DNA of 64,000 nt from Azospirillum sp. OGB3. Its GTDB lineage: Bacteria > Pseudomonadota > Alphaproteobacteria > Azospirillales > Azospirillaceae. The stretch lies in the NCBI RefSeq assembly GCF_014192915.1, contig NZ_JACHYN010000002.1, positions 186,001-250,000 of the forward strand, given 5' to 3'. The position numbers and the translations under genes were made by a program. The notes below the pieces were generated by a model, which had not been told where the DNA came from, made no database searches, and was given only the letters and a program-made list of their open reading frames with translations. This document shows positions 51,614 to 60,869 of this stretch, one piece after another (within the stretch, counting starts at the first letter, position 1; each line of letters opens with the position of its first letter).

Positions 51614-52771
51614 ATGCTTCTGCCGTCCATCCACGATTTCACCGCCGAAGCCGCCGATCCCGCCCATTACGCGGCGCTGGACGGCGACTGGTCGCTGGCC
51701 GTCGCCGACGTGGTGGCGAGCACCCGTCTGGCCGGGGAAGGGCGGCATCGCGATGTGAATTTCGTCGCCGCCGCGGTGGTTGCCGTCCTGTCCGAGGCAG
51801 TGCGGGAGCCGGAGCAGGCCCCCGCCTGCCAGTTCGGCGGGGACGGCGCCATCGCCGCGGTTCCGCCGGGCCGCCGGGCGGCGGCGGAGCAGGCGCTGGC
51901 GGCGCTGGCCCATTGGGCGACGACGGAGATGGACGTGCCGCTGCGCGTCGGCCTCGTGCCGGTGCGGGCGCTTCTCGACGAGGGGCTGGAGGTTCTGGTC
52001 GCCCTGCAGGATTTCGGCAACGGCGACGCCTTCGGCCTGTTCCTGGGGCGCGGGGTCGCCGCAGCGGACGCCTGGGTGAAGACCGACCCGCGCTGGCGGC
52101 TGGAGCCGCGGCCCGGTCCGCTGACCGGCCTGGAAGGCGTGTCCTGCCGCTGGAACCCGGTGAACAGCGGGCGCGGGGTGATCCTGTGCGTGATCGTCGA
52201 CCCGCTGCCCGGCGGCGGTCCGGGATTGTCGGTTCTCGCCCGGGTCCAGGCCGACATCGAGCGGATCGTGCCGACCGTCACGGCGGCGCCGCTCGGCATG
52301 GGCGAACGGCTGGCGGTGCGCTGGCCGCCGTCCTGGCGGTCGATGTGGCTGGAGGCGCGGACGCGCCCGCGCGGGCGGCGGCTGGCCTGCGTCCTGTCGC
52401 TTCTCGGGAAATCCGCCCTGCTCGCCGCTTTGCTGGGGGGCGGCTGGCGGCTGGCCGGCTTCGATCCGGCCCGTTACCGCCGCGGCATGGCCGAACGGTC
52501 GGATTTCCGCAAGTCGGCGGGCGGGCCGCGCCTCGTCCTCGACGTGACGGAGGCGGAGGCGGAAGCCATCGAAGCCATGCTGGCCGACCACGCGGCGGCC
52601 GGGCGCATCCGCTACGGCACCGCGCGGGCGGCGGCTTCCACGGTGACCTGCCTGGTCGGCGACCTCGCCGCCGACCGGCACGTCCATTTCGTGGATGGGG
52701 CGGACCTCGGCTTCTGGAGGGCCTCGGTCATGCTGAAGCGGATGCCGGAGCGGGCGCCGTCCGTTCAGTAG
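51614..52771 (+). CDS. DUF3095 (adenylate cyclase-like) protein
   Basis: A 385-aa protein of the DUF3095 family. VADVVASTRLAGEGRHRDVNF and the CQFGGDGAIAAVP motif resemble the two metal/nucleotide loops of class III cyclases. The conserved DFGNGDAF region and the C-terminal HFVDGADLGF motif are present. Enzymatic activity of the family is unproven. The ATG at 51614 follows GAGGAAGG. It overlaps the convergent YccF gene by 7 nt. Confidence 0.85.
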   Translation: MLLPSIHDFTAEAADPAHYAALDGDWSLAVADVVASTRLAGEGRHRDVNFVAAAVVAVLSEAVREPEQAPACQFGGDGAIAAVPPGRRAAAEQALAALAHWATTEMDVPLRVGLVPVRALLDEGLEVLVALQDFGNGDAFGLFLGRGVAAADAWVKTDPRWRLEPRPGPLTGLEGVSCRWNPVNSGRGVILCVIVDPLPGGGPGLSVLARVQADIERIVPTVTAAPLGMGERLAVRWPPSWRSMWLEARTRPRGRRLACVLSLLGKSALLAALLGGGWRLAGFDPARYRRGMAERSDFRKSAGGPRLVLDVTEAEAEAIEAMLADHAAAGRIRYGTARAAASTVTCLVGDLAADRHVHFVDGADLGFWRASVMLKRMPERAPSVQ

Positions 52772-53214
52772 CTCCCACGGCTTAGCAGGCGGCGGCGGGA
52801 TTCCGCCTCGTCCACCGTGACGATCTCGGTGCCGACCGGCCACAGGGCCAGCAGGGCGAGCTTCAGATGCGCCCAGGCAAAGGGCAGGCCGATGATGGTG
52901 ATGGCGAGGCCGACCGCGGCCACGAGATGGCCGAGCGCCAGCCACCAGCCGGCCAGCACGAACCACAGGATGTTGCCCAGCGTGCCGAGCAGGCCGGTGC
53001 CGATGTCCTCGCGGCCACGGAACTCATCGCGGCGGACGGCGGTTTGTCCAAAGGGCAACAGGGTGTACCAGGCGATCGTGACGGCCGACCGCGCCCACGG
53101 AATGCCGACGATGGTGAAGACCATCAGGACGGCCGCGAGGAGCCATCCCGCGGCCATCCAGATGCCGCCGGTCACCACCCACAGGATGTTGAGAAGAAGG
53201 CTGAGGAAGGGCAT
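52765..53214 (-). CDS. YccF domain membrane protein
   Basis: A 149-aa inner-membrane protein with two tandem YccF domains: LLNILWVVTGGIWMA and LGNILWFVLAGWWLA, each followed by a VGIPWA or IGLPFA segment and an LLPFG or LWPVG loop. The family is conserved in bacteria with no established function. Its 3' end overlaps the DUF3095 gene stop by 7 nt. ATG 53214 follows AGGAGAAA. Confidence 0.92.
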   Translation of the reverse strand: MPFLSLLLNILWVVTGGIWMAAGWLLAAVLMVFTIVGIPWARSAVTIAWYTLLPFGQTAVRRDEFRGREDIGTGLLGTLGNILWFVLAGWWLALGHLVAAVGLAITIIGLPFAWAHLKLALLALWPVGTEIVTVDEAESRRRLLSRGSY

Positions 53215-53446
53215 CGGGTGTTTCTCCTTTTGCCCGCACATGTGGGGATGGCGGGCGGCTTCGCCCAGAGGAGGGATCGGCGAAAGTGGCGCATCGAAAG
53301 ATTCACCCTCTCCCGGCTTCCGGCGGCTTGAATGCCCTCCGGAAAGGCCACAGATCGAAAGAGGGACCTTTGAGCAAAAAGCGGTTCCGCAGGGAACCGG
53401 GGTCCGCGCCGCACGCCATCCAGGGTATCACCGGATCGGAGGCCGC

Positions 53447-54007
53447 ATGAACGAGGTCCAGAACCACGAAGAACCCACCGACGCCGCCGTCATGGGCGAC
53501 GACGCCGAAAGCATGGCGCCGGTGGTCACCGCCATCCTTGGCACCGCCATCGCCGCGGCGGCCAAGCGCGCCGGCACCGCCGACGTCGCCCACGGGGTGA
53601 TCGCGGGGTTGCGCCTGCTGCGCTCCGCCGCGGAGTCGGAGGCCGGCTACACCATGGGGGCGGCGATCGACACCGCCATCCGCACGCGCCTGCTGGTGGA
53701 GAACCTGTCGGCCCTGCGCACCACCGGCTCCGCCCCGGTCCCGGTGCCGTTGCCCGAGCCGGGACCGGGGGTGGCCATCGCGTCGGCCATCTTCGTCAGC
53801 GCCGCGGAATCCTGCCTGACCGTCAACGCCCACGCCGAGGACAACGGGCCGCTGGAGATGGCTGTGTTCGCCTTCTCCACGCAGTTGATCCAGCAGCTCG
53901 GCGGGTCGCCGGACTGGCGGGATCTGATGCGCGAACTGCACCGCCCGTCCGAGCCGCGCGACGACCGTCCGGTCGAGGCGCTTCCCGACGGCAACACCAT
54001 TCACTGA
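53447..54007 (+). CDS. 186-aa hypothetical protein
   Basis: An Ala/Leu-rich, helical, soluble protein (MNEVQNHEEPTDAAVMGD at the start; SAIFVSAAESCLTVNAHAED in the middle; a Pro-rich linker at about residues 98-110). No signal, membrane segment or family is recognised. The codon use is typical. GATCGGAGGCCGC precedes the ATG. A long hairpin lies directly after its stop. Confidence 0.7.
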   Translation: MNEVQNHEEPTDAAVMGDDAESMAPVVTAILGTAIAAAAKRAGTADVAHGVIAGLRLLRSAAESEAGYTMGAAIDTAIRTRLLVENLSALRTTGSAPVPVPLPEPGPGVAIASAIFVSAAESCLTVNAHAEDNGPLEMAVFAFSTQLIQQLGGSPDWRDLMRELHRPSEPRDDRPVEALPDGNTIH

Positions 54008-54011
54008 GCGT

Positions 54012-54066
54012 CCCCAATTCTTGTGCGGATTCCGCCGTCAATCGCGGAACTGCACAACAATTGGGG
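54012..54066. repeat. Long imperfect hairpin after the 186-aa gene
   Basis: CCCCAATT-C-TTGTGC (54012-54026) pairs with GCACAA-C-AATTGGGG (54052-54066) with one mismatch, and an inner TTCCGC/GCGGAA stem (54030-54035 with 54044-54049) extends it. It begins 5 nt after the stop but has no T-run, so it may be a terminator-like or mobile small element. Confidence 0.65.
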
Positions 54067-54219
54067 TAAAAACCTGCGATTTTCGGGATTTGCGGCCACC
54101 GTTCGCGCCATTTCGGGCCTTTTTATGGTACGGGACAAGGCTGCAAACCCTCCATTAGGCTCCCTGTCAATCGGCGGAGACGATCTCCGCGACGTGTTCG
54201 GGAATCGGGGAGCGGAGCC

Positions 54220-54990
54220 TTGACCATACACAGCAGCGCCGGGCGGCCCGCTGGAGCCGCGTTCGGCATCGTGCCGTCGTCGCCGGGCGAGGCGCCGACC
54301 GCACGTTGCGGCGCATCGCGGGAGGTGGGGCCGGGCTGCCTCGTCGCCGGCGATCCCGCTGGGCGGCGGATCATCCTGGTCCATGCGGCGTCGAGCGAAT
54401 CCCGGGCCTGGACCCGCCTGCTGCGCGCGGTGCCGGCGGGGCAGGAATGGGTGGCCGTGCCACGTCCCGATCCGGCGCCGATCAGCGGCGCTTCCCGCCT
54501 GCACGGCGGCGACCCCGGCGTGCCGGCGGCGGCGCTGCGTCCGCTTCTGGCGCTCCGCCGCTCACGCAAGCCGCTGCTGATCGGCTGCGGCAGTGGTGTG
54601 CCGGTGGCGCTGCGGGCCGTGCTGGATTTTCCGGAGCTGGTCGGCGGCCTTCTGCTGATCGACCCGATGACCGAGGAGACGGCCCGGCCGGGCGTGTTCC
54701 GCCGCATCGCCGCCCGCATTCTGCCGCCGGTCGTCCGCGACAGCGCGGCGGAGCTTCTGGCCATGGCGCCCGCGCTCGACGCGGTCCGCGTGCCGGTCAC
54801 GCTGGTGCAGGGGAAGGATGTGCCGGACGGCTTCGCGGGCACGTCCTTTCTGGAGCAGCGCCTGACCGGCTGCCGCACCTTGACGGTGGTGACCGTTCCT
54901 GGTCAGCAGGTTCTGCCCTCCAAGCACGAATCGGCCATCCGCGGCGCTCTGGCCGCGTTGGTCGCTTCGGTGGAGCGGGGAGGGGCCTGA
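54220..54990 (+). CDS. Alpha/beta-hydrolase-like protein
   Basis: A 256-aa protein. The fold is suggested by IILVHAASSESRAW (oxyanion strand), LLIGCGSGVPVALR (nucleophile elbow), GGLLLIDPM and VPVTLVQGKD, with His in LPSKHES near the C-terminus. The elbow reads GCGSG instead of GxSxG, so the usual serine position is Gly. A TTG start at 54220 follows GGGGAGCGGAG; no ATG fits. The function is unknown and it may be inactive. Confidence 0.65.
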   Translation: MTIHSSAGRPAGAAFGIVPSSPGEAPTARCGASREVGPGCLVAGDPAGRRIILVHAASSESRAWTRLLRAVPAGQEWVAVPRPDPAPISGASRLHGGDPGVPAAALRPLLALRRSRKPLLIGCGSGVPVALRAVLDFPELVGGLLLIDPMTEETARPGVFRRIAARILPPVVRDSAAELLAMAPALDAVRVPVTLVQGKDVPDGFAGTSFLEQRLTGCRTLTVVTVPGQQVLPSKHESAIRGALAALVASVERGGA

Positions 54991-55018
54991 GAGGAACAGG
55001 CCTTGAAGGAGCGTCCGG

Positions 55019-55717
55019 TCAGAAACCGTTCGCGGTGATTGCGGCCTGGGTGCGGTTGCGGACGCCGAGCTGGCGCAGGATCGCCGTCACATGCACCTTC
55101 ACCGTGCCCTCGGTCAGGCCTAGCTCATGCGCAATCTGCTTGTTGGACTTGCCGTCGCGCAGCCGGTTCAGCACGTCGCGCTGGCGCGGGGTGAGCTGGT
55201 CGCCCGCCCCATCGGCCAGGGAGCCCAGCGGGTCGGCATCGCCCGCGCCGTTGACGGTGTGCGGCGCGCTGTCGGTCGTCCGGTCGCCGCGGATCGCCTG
55301 TTCCGGCAGATAGACGCCGCCGGCCAGCACGAGCTGAAGGGCGCCCATCAGCACCTTCGCGCTGCTCGACTTCGGGATGAAGCCGGCGGCGCCGTTCTCC
55401 AGCGCGGCCAGAAGGTCCGACCGCTTCTCCGATCCCGACACCACGACCAGAAGCGCCTTGGGAAGCCGCTGGTGGATCTCGCCGAGCAAGGAGAAGCCGT
55501 TCCATCCCGGCATGCCGAGATCAAGAAGGATCAGGTCGAAGGCGATGGCGCCGTCGCACAGGCGGCGGACGTCGTCGAACGTCCCGGCCTCGTGAAACAC
55601 CATGCTGTCGTCCGACTGGGCGAGCAGACGCCGCAGCCCGTCCCGGAACAGCAGGTGATCGTCGGCAAGCAGAACGTTCAGGGTCGGCTTTTCCGCGCTG
55701 TATTCCATGATGCTCAT
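55019..55717 (-). CDS. NarL/LuxR-type response regulator
   Basis: A 232-aa protein. The receiver (LLADDHLLFRDGLR, acceptor Asp in LILLDLGMPGWNG, Lys in FIPKSSS) is followed by a LuxR helix-turn-helix (LTPRQRDVLNRLRDGKSNKQ, then TEGTVKVHV). The linker is about 40 residues and Gly/Asp-rich. ATG 55717 or 55708 may be used. It is transcribed in the same direction as a second regulator 211 nt upstream. Its kinase is not adjacent. Confidence 0.92.
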   Translation of the reverse strand: MSIMEYSAEKPTLNVLLADDHLLFRDGLRRLLAQSDDSMVFHEAGTFDDVRRLCDGAIAFDLILLDLGMPGWNGFSLLGEIHQRLPKALLVVVSGSEKRSDLLAALENGAAGFIPKSSSAKVLMGALQLVLAGGVYLPEQAIRGDRTTDSAPHTVNGAGDADPLGSLADGAGDQLTPRQRDVLNRLRDGKSNKQIAHELGLTEGTVKVHVTAILRQLGVRNRTQAAITANGF

Positions 55718-55928
55718 CGTGTCGGGGCTGCGATCCAAACAAATTCGGAGCGTATTGCCGAAATAGCCATCATCATTTCGAGGCGGAAGAGGGCCTTTGG
55801 TCCTATGGCACACCACTTATGGCGTGTCGCCGCAGCCAAAGCGGGTGCTCCGGACGCGACAACGCCGGCCGCGGGATGGCGCGGCCGGCGTTGTGGATGC
55901 CGGGAAGGCAGAACTGCAGGACGATGGA

Positions 55929-56618
55929 TCAGACCACGTTGGCGCTGACCCCGGCGGCTTCCGCCGGCTGGTCGCCGATGCCGTTGTTCAGCGCCCAGAT
56001 CGCCGCCTGGGTGCGGTTGGAGGCGTTGATCTTGCGCAGCAGGCTCTTCAGATGGACCTTCACCGTGGCCTCCGTGATGTGGAGGTGGTTGGCGATCATC
56101 TTGTTGGAGTTGCCGTTCAGCAGGCAGCGCAGGATCTGGATCTCGCGCTGGGACAGGCCCTTGCGCCGCGCCGGGACCTCGGTCGCCAGCTCTTCGCTGC
56201 GGCCGTTGATGAGCAGCTCGGCCAGGTGGGTGGGGAACACCTTCTCGCCCATCATCACCAGCTTCAGCGACTGCATCAGCGCTTCGCAGGCGATGTCCTT
56301 CATCAGGTAGCCGTGGGCGCCGGCGCCGAGCGCGCCCGACAGGCGGCGGGTGCACAGGTCGGTGGTCAGGATGACGACGCGGATGCCGGGGTGGCCGTCG
56401 CGCAAGGCGCGGAGCTGGTCGGCCTCGTCCTCGCCGCCGTTGATAAGGTCGATGAGGACCAGATCGGGCTGGGTGCCCGCCGCCTCGACCGCGGGGACGC
56501 CCTCGCGCAGGGTGCCGGCCTCGCCCATCACCTTGAAGGGCGTGTTTTCGAACAGACGCTTCATGCCTTCGCGGAAGAGCTTGTTCGCGTCGATCAGGAA
56601 AACGTTCACGGGGTCCAT
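55929..56618 (-). CDS. NarL/LuxR-type response regulator (second of pair)
   Basis: A 229-aa protein. Receiver (FLIDANKLFREGMKRL, acceptor Asp in LVLIDLING, Lys in LMKDI) and LuxR helix-turn-helix (LSQREIQILRCLLNGNSNKM, TEATVKVHLKSLL). The first acidic pair is Asp-Ala rather than Asp-Asp. Related to the neighbouring regulator but clearly diverged, so an old duplication. FlcA of A. brasilense is a LuxR-type regulator of this kind, but identity cannot be shown here. Confidence 0.9.
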   Translation of the reverse strand: MDPVNVFLIDANKLFREGMKRLFENTPFKVMGEAGTLREGVPAVEAAGTQPDLVLIDLINGGEDEADQLRALRDGHPGIRVVILTTDLCTRRLSGALGAGAHGYLMKDIACEALMQSLKLVMMGEKVFPTHLAELLINGRSEELATEVPARRKGLSQREIQILRCLLNGNSNKMIANHLHITEATVKVHLKSLLRKINASNRTQAAIWALNNGIGDQPAEAAGVSANVV

Positions 56619-57180
56619 TGTTCCTACCCGCCCTCTGCTTGTTTCAATTCGGTCGTTCGTCTGGCGCCTCCGTGGACATCCGGTCCGGGGGGAGGGCCGC
56701 TCTCCGCGGCTGTCCGTTTGGTTCCGGGGTGCCACGATCTGATTGGACATTACCCCGGATTTGCGGAACAGAAAATTTCTCCAAAGGAAAAATTATGTCT
56801 CGCAATGGGCATATGCCCTAAGCCGAAATAAGACAAACCGTCCAAGGAACCGTTCGTGAATGTTCCGGGTGGAATAATCAATCGGTCCTGAATTCGCTCC
56901 GGCCTGTGATTTGTCTGTGACTGCGGGTGATTCTTGGGTTCCTATGGCCGATGTGACTTCGGGCGATTGTGATAAGACAGGCGCTATGGTGTCGGACATA
57001 GGGCGGATCGCCTCTGTCTCGGTCCATGGGCCTAGGTCCATGCCGATCGGCGGAGCCCCCCGGCCGTCCCGTCGAGGGAAGGGGTTCGATGCGCCGGGGG
57101 GCGTGCTATATACGGTGTCCTCTTTCGATGAAGGGCGTCTCCCGACCGCGGGGGAGCCCGCCCAGGAACTCCGGTGCCGC
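56619..57180. promoter_or_regulatory. 562-nt intergenic region between the regulator and uvrD
   Basis: A divergent promoter region. It contains a perfect 12-bp palindrome GGGCATATGCCC at 56807-56818, an AAAGGAAAAATT run, and CTATATACGG close to uvrD that may be its -10 region. No gene of credible length is visible. Confidence 0.45.
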
Positions 57181-59520
57181 ATGTCCGATCCCTACGCCTA
57201 CGACGATCCGCTGGGCCATGATCCCCTCAGCCACGCGGGCGCCCCGGCCCCCGCGCCGGCGCAGCGTTTCGCCTATCTGGACGGGCTGAATCCCGTGCAG
57301 CGCGAGGCGGTCGAGGCCCTGGACGGCCCGGTTCTGGTGCTGGCCGGCGCCGGCACCGGCAAGACGCGGGTGCTGACCACCCGGCTGGCCCATCTGCTGA
57401 TGACGCGCCGCGCCGCCGCCTTCCAGATCCTGGCGGTGACCTTCACCAACAAGGCCGCCCGCGAGATGCGCGAGCGCGTCGCCCATCTGGTGGGGATCGA
57501 GCCGGAGGGCTGGTGGCTGGGCACCTTCCACGCGCTGGCCGCGCGCATCCTGCGCCGCCACGCCGAGCTGGTGGGTCTGAAGTCCAACTTCACCATCCTC
57601 GACACCGACGACCAGATCCGCCTGATCAAGCAGCTTCTGGAGGCGGCGAACGTCGATTCCAAGAAGTGGCCGGCGCGGCAGGTGCTGGGCGTGATCGAGC
57701 GCTGGAAGGACCGCGGCCTGACGCCGGACCGGCTGAACGACGGCGACGGCGGCGACGTGGCCGGCGGGCGCGTGGTGGCGCTCTACCGCGCCTACCAGGA
57801 GCGGCTGCGCACGCTGAACGCCTGCGACTTCGGCGACCTTCTGCTGCACAACATCACGCTGTTCCAGAAGCACCCGGACGTGCTGGCGGAATACCACCGC
57901 AAGTTCAAATACATCCTGGTGGACGAGTATCAGGACACCAACGTCGCCCAGTATCTCTGGCTGCGCATCCTCTCGCAGGCCCACAAGAACATCTGCTGCG
58001 TCGGCGACGAGGACCAGTCGATCTACGCCTGGCGCGGCGCCGAGATCGGCAACATCCTGCGCTTCGAAGCCGACTTCCCCGGCGCCAAGGTGGTCAAGTT
58101 GGAGCAGAACTACCGCTCCACCGGGCACATCCTGTCCGCGGCCTCCGGCCTGATCGCCAACAACAAGGGGCGGCTCGGCAAGACGCTGTGGACCCAGGCG
58201 GACGGCGGCGAGCCGGTGCGCGTGCGCGGCGTCTGGGACGGCGAGGAGGAGGCCCGCTGGGTCGGCGACGAGATCGAGGCGCTGCAGCGCCAGGGCGTCT
58301 CGCTCGCCCAGATCGCCGTCCTGGTCCGCGCCGGCTTCCAGACCCGCGAGTTCGAGGAGCGCTTCATCACGCTGGGCCTGCCCTACCGGGTGATCGGCGG
58401 CCCGCGCTTCTACGAGCGGCAGGAGATCCGCGACGCGATGGCCTATCTGCGCGTCGTCAACTCGCCCGACGATGATCTGGCCTTCGAGCGCATCGTCAAC
58501 GTGCCCAAGCGCGGCGTCGGCCCGGCGGCCCTGCAATGCCTCTATCAGGCGGCGCGCTCGCGCGGGATGCCGCTGACCGAGGCCGGCTGGGCGCTGACCG
58601 AGACGGACGAGCTGAAGCCCAAGGTGCGCGGCGTGATGCGCAACCTGCTGCAGGACTTCTTCCGCTGGCGCACCCTGTCGGCGACCATGCCGCACACCGA
58701 GCTGGCCCGGATGATCCTGGACGAGTCCGGCTACACCCGCATGTGGCAGGAGGACAAGACGCCCGAGGCGCCGGGCCGGCTGGAGAACCTCAAGGAACTC
58801 ATCACCGCCATGGCGGAGTTCGAGAACCTGTCGGGTTTCCTGGAGCATGTCGCCCTGGTCATGGAGAACGCCGAGGCCGCCGGGGTCGATCAGGTCACGG
58901 TGATGACCCTGCACGGCGCCAAGGGGCTGGAGTTCGACATGGTCTTCCTGCCCGGCTGGGAGGAGGGCGTGTTCCCCAACCAGCGCGCGCTGGACGAGAC
59001 CGGCATCGCCGGGTTGGAGGAGGAGCGCCGCCTCGCCTATGTCGGGCTGACCCGCGCGCGCAAGCGGGCCTACATCAGCCACGCCGCCAACCGGCGGCTC
59101 TACGGCAACTGGGTCAGCGCCATCCCCTCCCGCTTCGTCGAGGAGATCCCCGGCGGCGACGTCGAGGCGGAGGCGGCGAGCGGCCTTTATCCGGGCGGCA
59201 ATGCCGGGGGCGGCTTCGGCGGGGGCGGGAGCTTCCGCGACTCGTCGAGCTACGCCGCCTTTCGCGCCGGCCAGCAGGCGGCGGGCCGGCAGCAGCCTCC
59301 GTCACCGCGCACCATCACGCTGGACAGCGGTTCCTATCAGGTCGCTCCGCGCGCCCGCCCGAACGCGCCCTTCCCGAAGGGGGCGCGGGTGTTCCATCAG
59401 AAGTTCGGCTACGGCACCGTCACGGCGGTCGACCAGGACAAGCTGGAGATCGACTTCGACCAGGCCGGCAGCAAGAAGGTGATGGACAGCTTCGTGGTGC
59501 CGGCCGAGAAGGCGGGCTGA
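57181..59520 (+). CDS. uvrD: UvrD/PcrA family DNA helicase
   Basis: A 779-aa superfamily I helicase. The Q-motif region LNPVQREAVE, Walker A GAGTGKTR, TFTNKAAREM, the Walker B VDEYQDTN, QSIYAWRGA and the C-terminal VMTLHGAKGLEFD motif are all visible. The C-terminal 50 residues (VFHQKFGYGTVTAVD) form the PcrA-type Tudor-like domain. The enzyme acts in nucleotide-excision and mismatch repair. An Ala/Gly-rich linker of about 60 residues precedes the C-terminal domain. Confidence 0.96.
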   Translation: MSDPYAYDDPLGHDPLSHAGAPAPAPAQRFAYLDGLNPVQREAVEALDGPVLVLAGAGTGKTRVLTTRLAHLLMTRRAAAFQILAVTFTNKAAREMRERVAHLVGIEPEGWWLGTFHALAARILRRHAELVGLKSNFTILDTDDQIRLIKQLLEAANVDSKKWPARQVLGVIERWKDRGLTPDRLNDGDGGDVAGGRVVALYRAYQERLRTLNACDFGDLLLHNITLFQKHPDVLAEYHRKFKYILVDEYQDTNVAQYLWLRILSQAHKNICCVGDEDQSIYAWRGAEIGNILRFEADFPGAKVVKLEQNYRSTGHILSAASGLIANNKGRLGKTLWTQADGGEPVRVRGVWDGEEEARWVGDEIEALQRQGVSLAQIAVLVRAGFQTREFEERFITLGLPYRVIGGPRFYERQEIRDAMAYLRVVNSPDDDLAFERIVNVPKRGVGPAALQCLYQAARSRGMPLTEAGWALTETDELKPKVRGVMRNLLQDFFRWRTLSATMPHTELARMILDESGYTRMWQEDKTPEAPGRLENLKELITAMAEFENLSGFLEHVALVMENAEAAGVDQVTVMTLHGAKGLEFDMVFLPGWEEGVFPNQRALDETGIAGLEEERRLAYVGLTRARKRAYISHAANRRLYGNWVSAIPSRFVEEIPGGDVEAEAASGLYPGGNAGGGFGGGGSFRDSSSYAAFRAGQQAAGRQQPPSPRTITLDSGSYQVAPRARPNAPFPKGARVFHQKFGYGTVTAVDQDKLEIDFDQAGSKKVMDSFVVPAEKAG

Positions 59521-59656
59521 CACAGGCGGGATGGTCGGGGCAGGGTGACGGATTGCCGCAGCGCCCCGCCGCGGTGACGATCGTCACAGGCCGGGCGGCG
59601 GCGTTCGGCTACTGGTGGGGTCCAGACAGCGCACCCACAGCCACGGAACCCGCCCA

Positions 59657-60853
59657 GTGTTTGGCAAGAGCAGCACCGCGTTCGAGGTCCAGATCCGCCG
59701 CGAGGGACGCTGGACCATCGAGGGGACCTACGACGACGAGCGCCGGGCCCTGGCCTCCGCCCGCAGTTGGCTGGCGGTCAGCGGGGTCGAGGAGGTCAAG
59801 ACCCTCAGGTTCCGCTCGCTGGCCGGGCTGTCGCTGGAGACGGTGATCTTCCAGAAGGCGGTCCCGGTGGTGAAGGACAGGCCCATGGCGCTGGGCGGCA
59901 CGGCGGAAGGCGCGCCCTGCTGCACGGCCCCCGGCGATCTCTACGGCTTCGAATCGCGGATGGTCACCGGGCGGCTGCTGCGTTCCTTCCTCGACAAGTT
60001 CCGCATCATCCCGACCGAGCTTCTCCATTCCTGGACCTACCTGCGCAAGCTCGACGAGCAGGGCCTTCTGCTCGGCGCGGCGATTCAGGCGGTGGCCCGC
60101 CACCACGCGGACCGCCACGGCGTCGCGGTGCCGGCGCGGGCGCGCGAATTGCGGGCCTTTGCCGACGTCGTGATGACCCGCGCCCGCGATTTCCAGGCGG
60201 AGCGCAAGACGCTGCCGGCCTTCGATCCCGCCGACCTGTCCCGATCCAGCCGGGTCCTCGTCGCCGCGGTGGGGGAGGAGGGGCACGACTTCGCCTTTCT
60301 CAGCCAGCTCACCGTCCATCTGGCGGACCGCAATTCGCTGGCGGGCAAGCTGGAGATGCTGCTCGACCTGATCGGGCCGGACGTGGAGCCGCGGCACCTC
60401 GCCCTGCTGGACGGGGTGATGGCCGACGCGCTGGGCTCCGCCGAACTGGTGAAGGAGCTTCTGGGGGCGCAGCCGAACCTCGCCCTGGGGCTGTGCGCGC
60501 TGGCCGACCTGATCCTGGGCCGCGACCCGCAGCCGAAGAGCGAGCCGGTCAGCCCCCTGCTCGCCCATGTCGGGGCGCTGATCGTCCAGGGGCGCGCGCC
60601 CTGCTGCCGCGCCGTTCTTCTGGAGCGCATCCAGCAATCGCTGAACGGCACCCAGCCGCTCGACCGCCGCGACCCGAAGAAGGAGGCGCTGCTGGCCGAC
60701 CACCTCGCCACCCATCTGCGCGATCCGCAGGGGCGCCTGCTCGGCGGCGCCGAGGTCGAGAAGGCGCTGGCCCGCCGCCTCATCCGCCACCGTCAGGCGA
60801 TCCTTCGCGAGCAGGGGATGCACGACATCGCGGACCGGCTGTCGGGACGGTGA
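59657..60853 (+). CDS. Conserved hypothetical protein, 398 aa
   Basis: A soluble protein beginning MFGKSSTAFEVQIRREGRW, which reads as a beta-rich N-terminal domain, followed by an alpha-helical Leu/Ala-rich remainder. The upstream GTG at 59657 is the best start; no ATG is placed correctly. I recognise only that the N-terminus resembles hypothetical proteins of related alphaproteobacteria. No catalytic motif is seen. It follows uvrD by 136 nt. Confidence 0.7.
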   Translation: MFGKSSTAFEVQIRREGRWTIEGTYDDERRALASARSWLAVSGVEEVKTLRFRSLAGLSLETVIFQKAVPVVKDRPMALGGTAEGAPCCTAPGDLYGFESRMVTGRLLRSFLDKFRIIPTELLHSWTYLRKLDEQGLLLGAAIQAVARHHADRHGVAVPARARELRAFADVVMTRARDFQAERKTLPAFDPADLSRSSRVLVAAVGEEGHDFAFLSQLTVHLADRNSLAGKLEMLLDLIGPDVEPRHLALLDGVMADALGSAELVKELLGAQPNLALGLCALADLILGRDPQPKSEPVSPLLAHVGALIVQGRAPCCRAVLLERIQQSLNGTQPLDRRDPKKEALLADHLATHLRDPQGRLLGGAEVEKALARRLIRHRQAILREQGMHDIADRLSGR

Positions 60854-60869
60854 CTCCGCCGGCTTCGCC

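Noticed and set aside
55019..56618. Assignment of one of the LuxR regulators as FlcA
   Set aside because: Only the general NarL/LuxR architecture can be seen; nothing in the sequence distinguishes FlcA from other members.
56795..56821. Eight-codon reading frame MSRNGHMP after AAAGGAAAAATT
   Set aside because: Too short to judge, ends in a palindrome, and shows no leader-peptide logic.
56848..56866. Possible LexA (SOS) box near uvrD: GTTC-GTGAAT-GTTC
   Set aside because: The alphaproteobacterial SOS box is GTTC-N7-GTTC; the spacer here is six, so the match is not acceptable.
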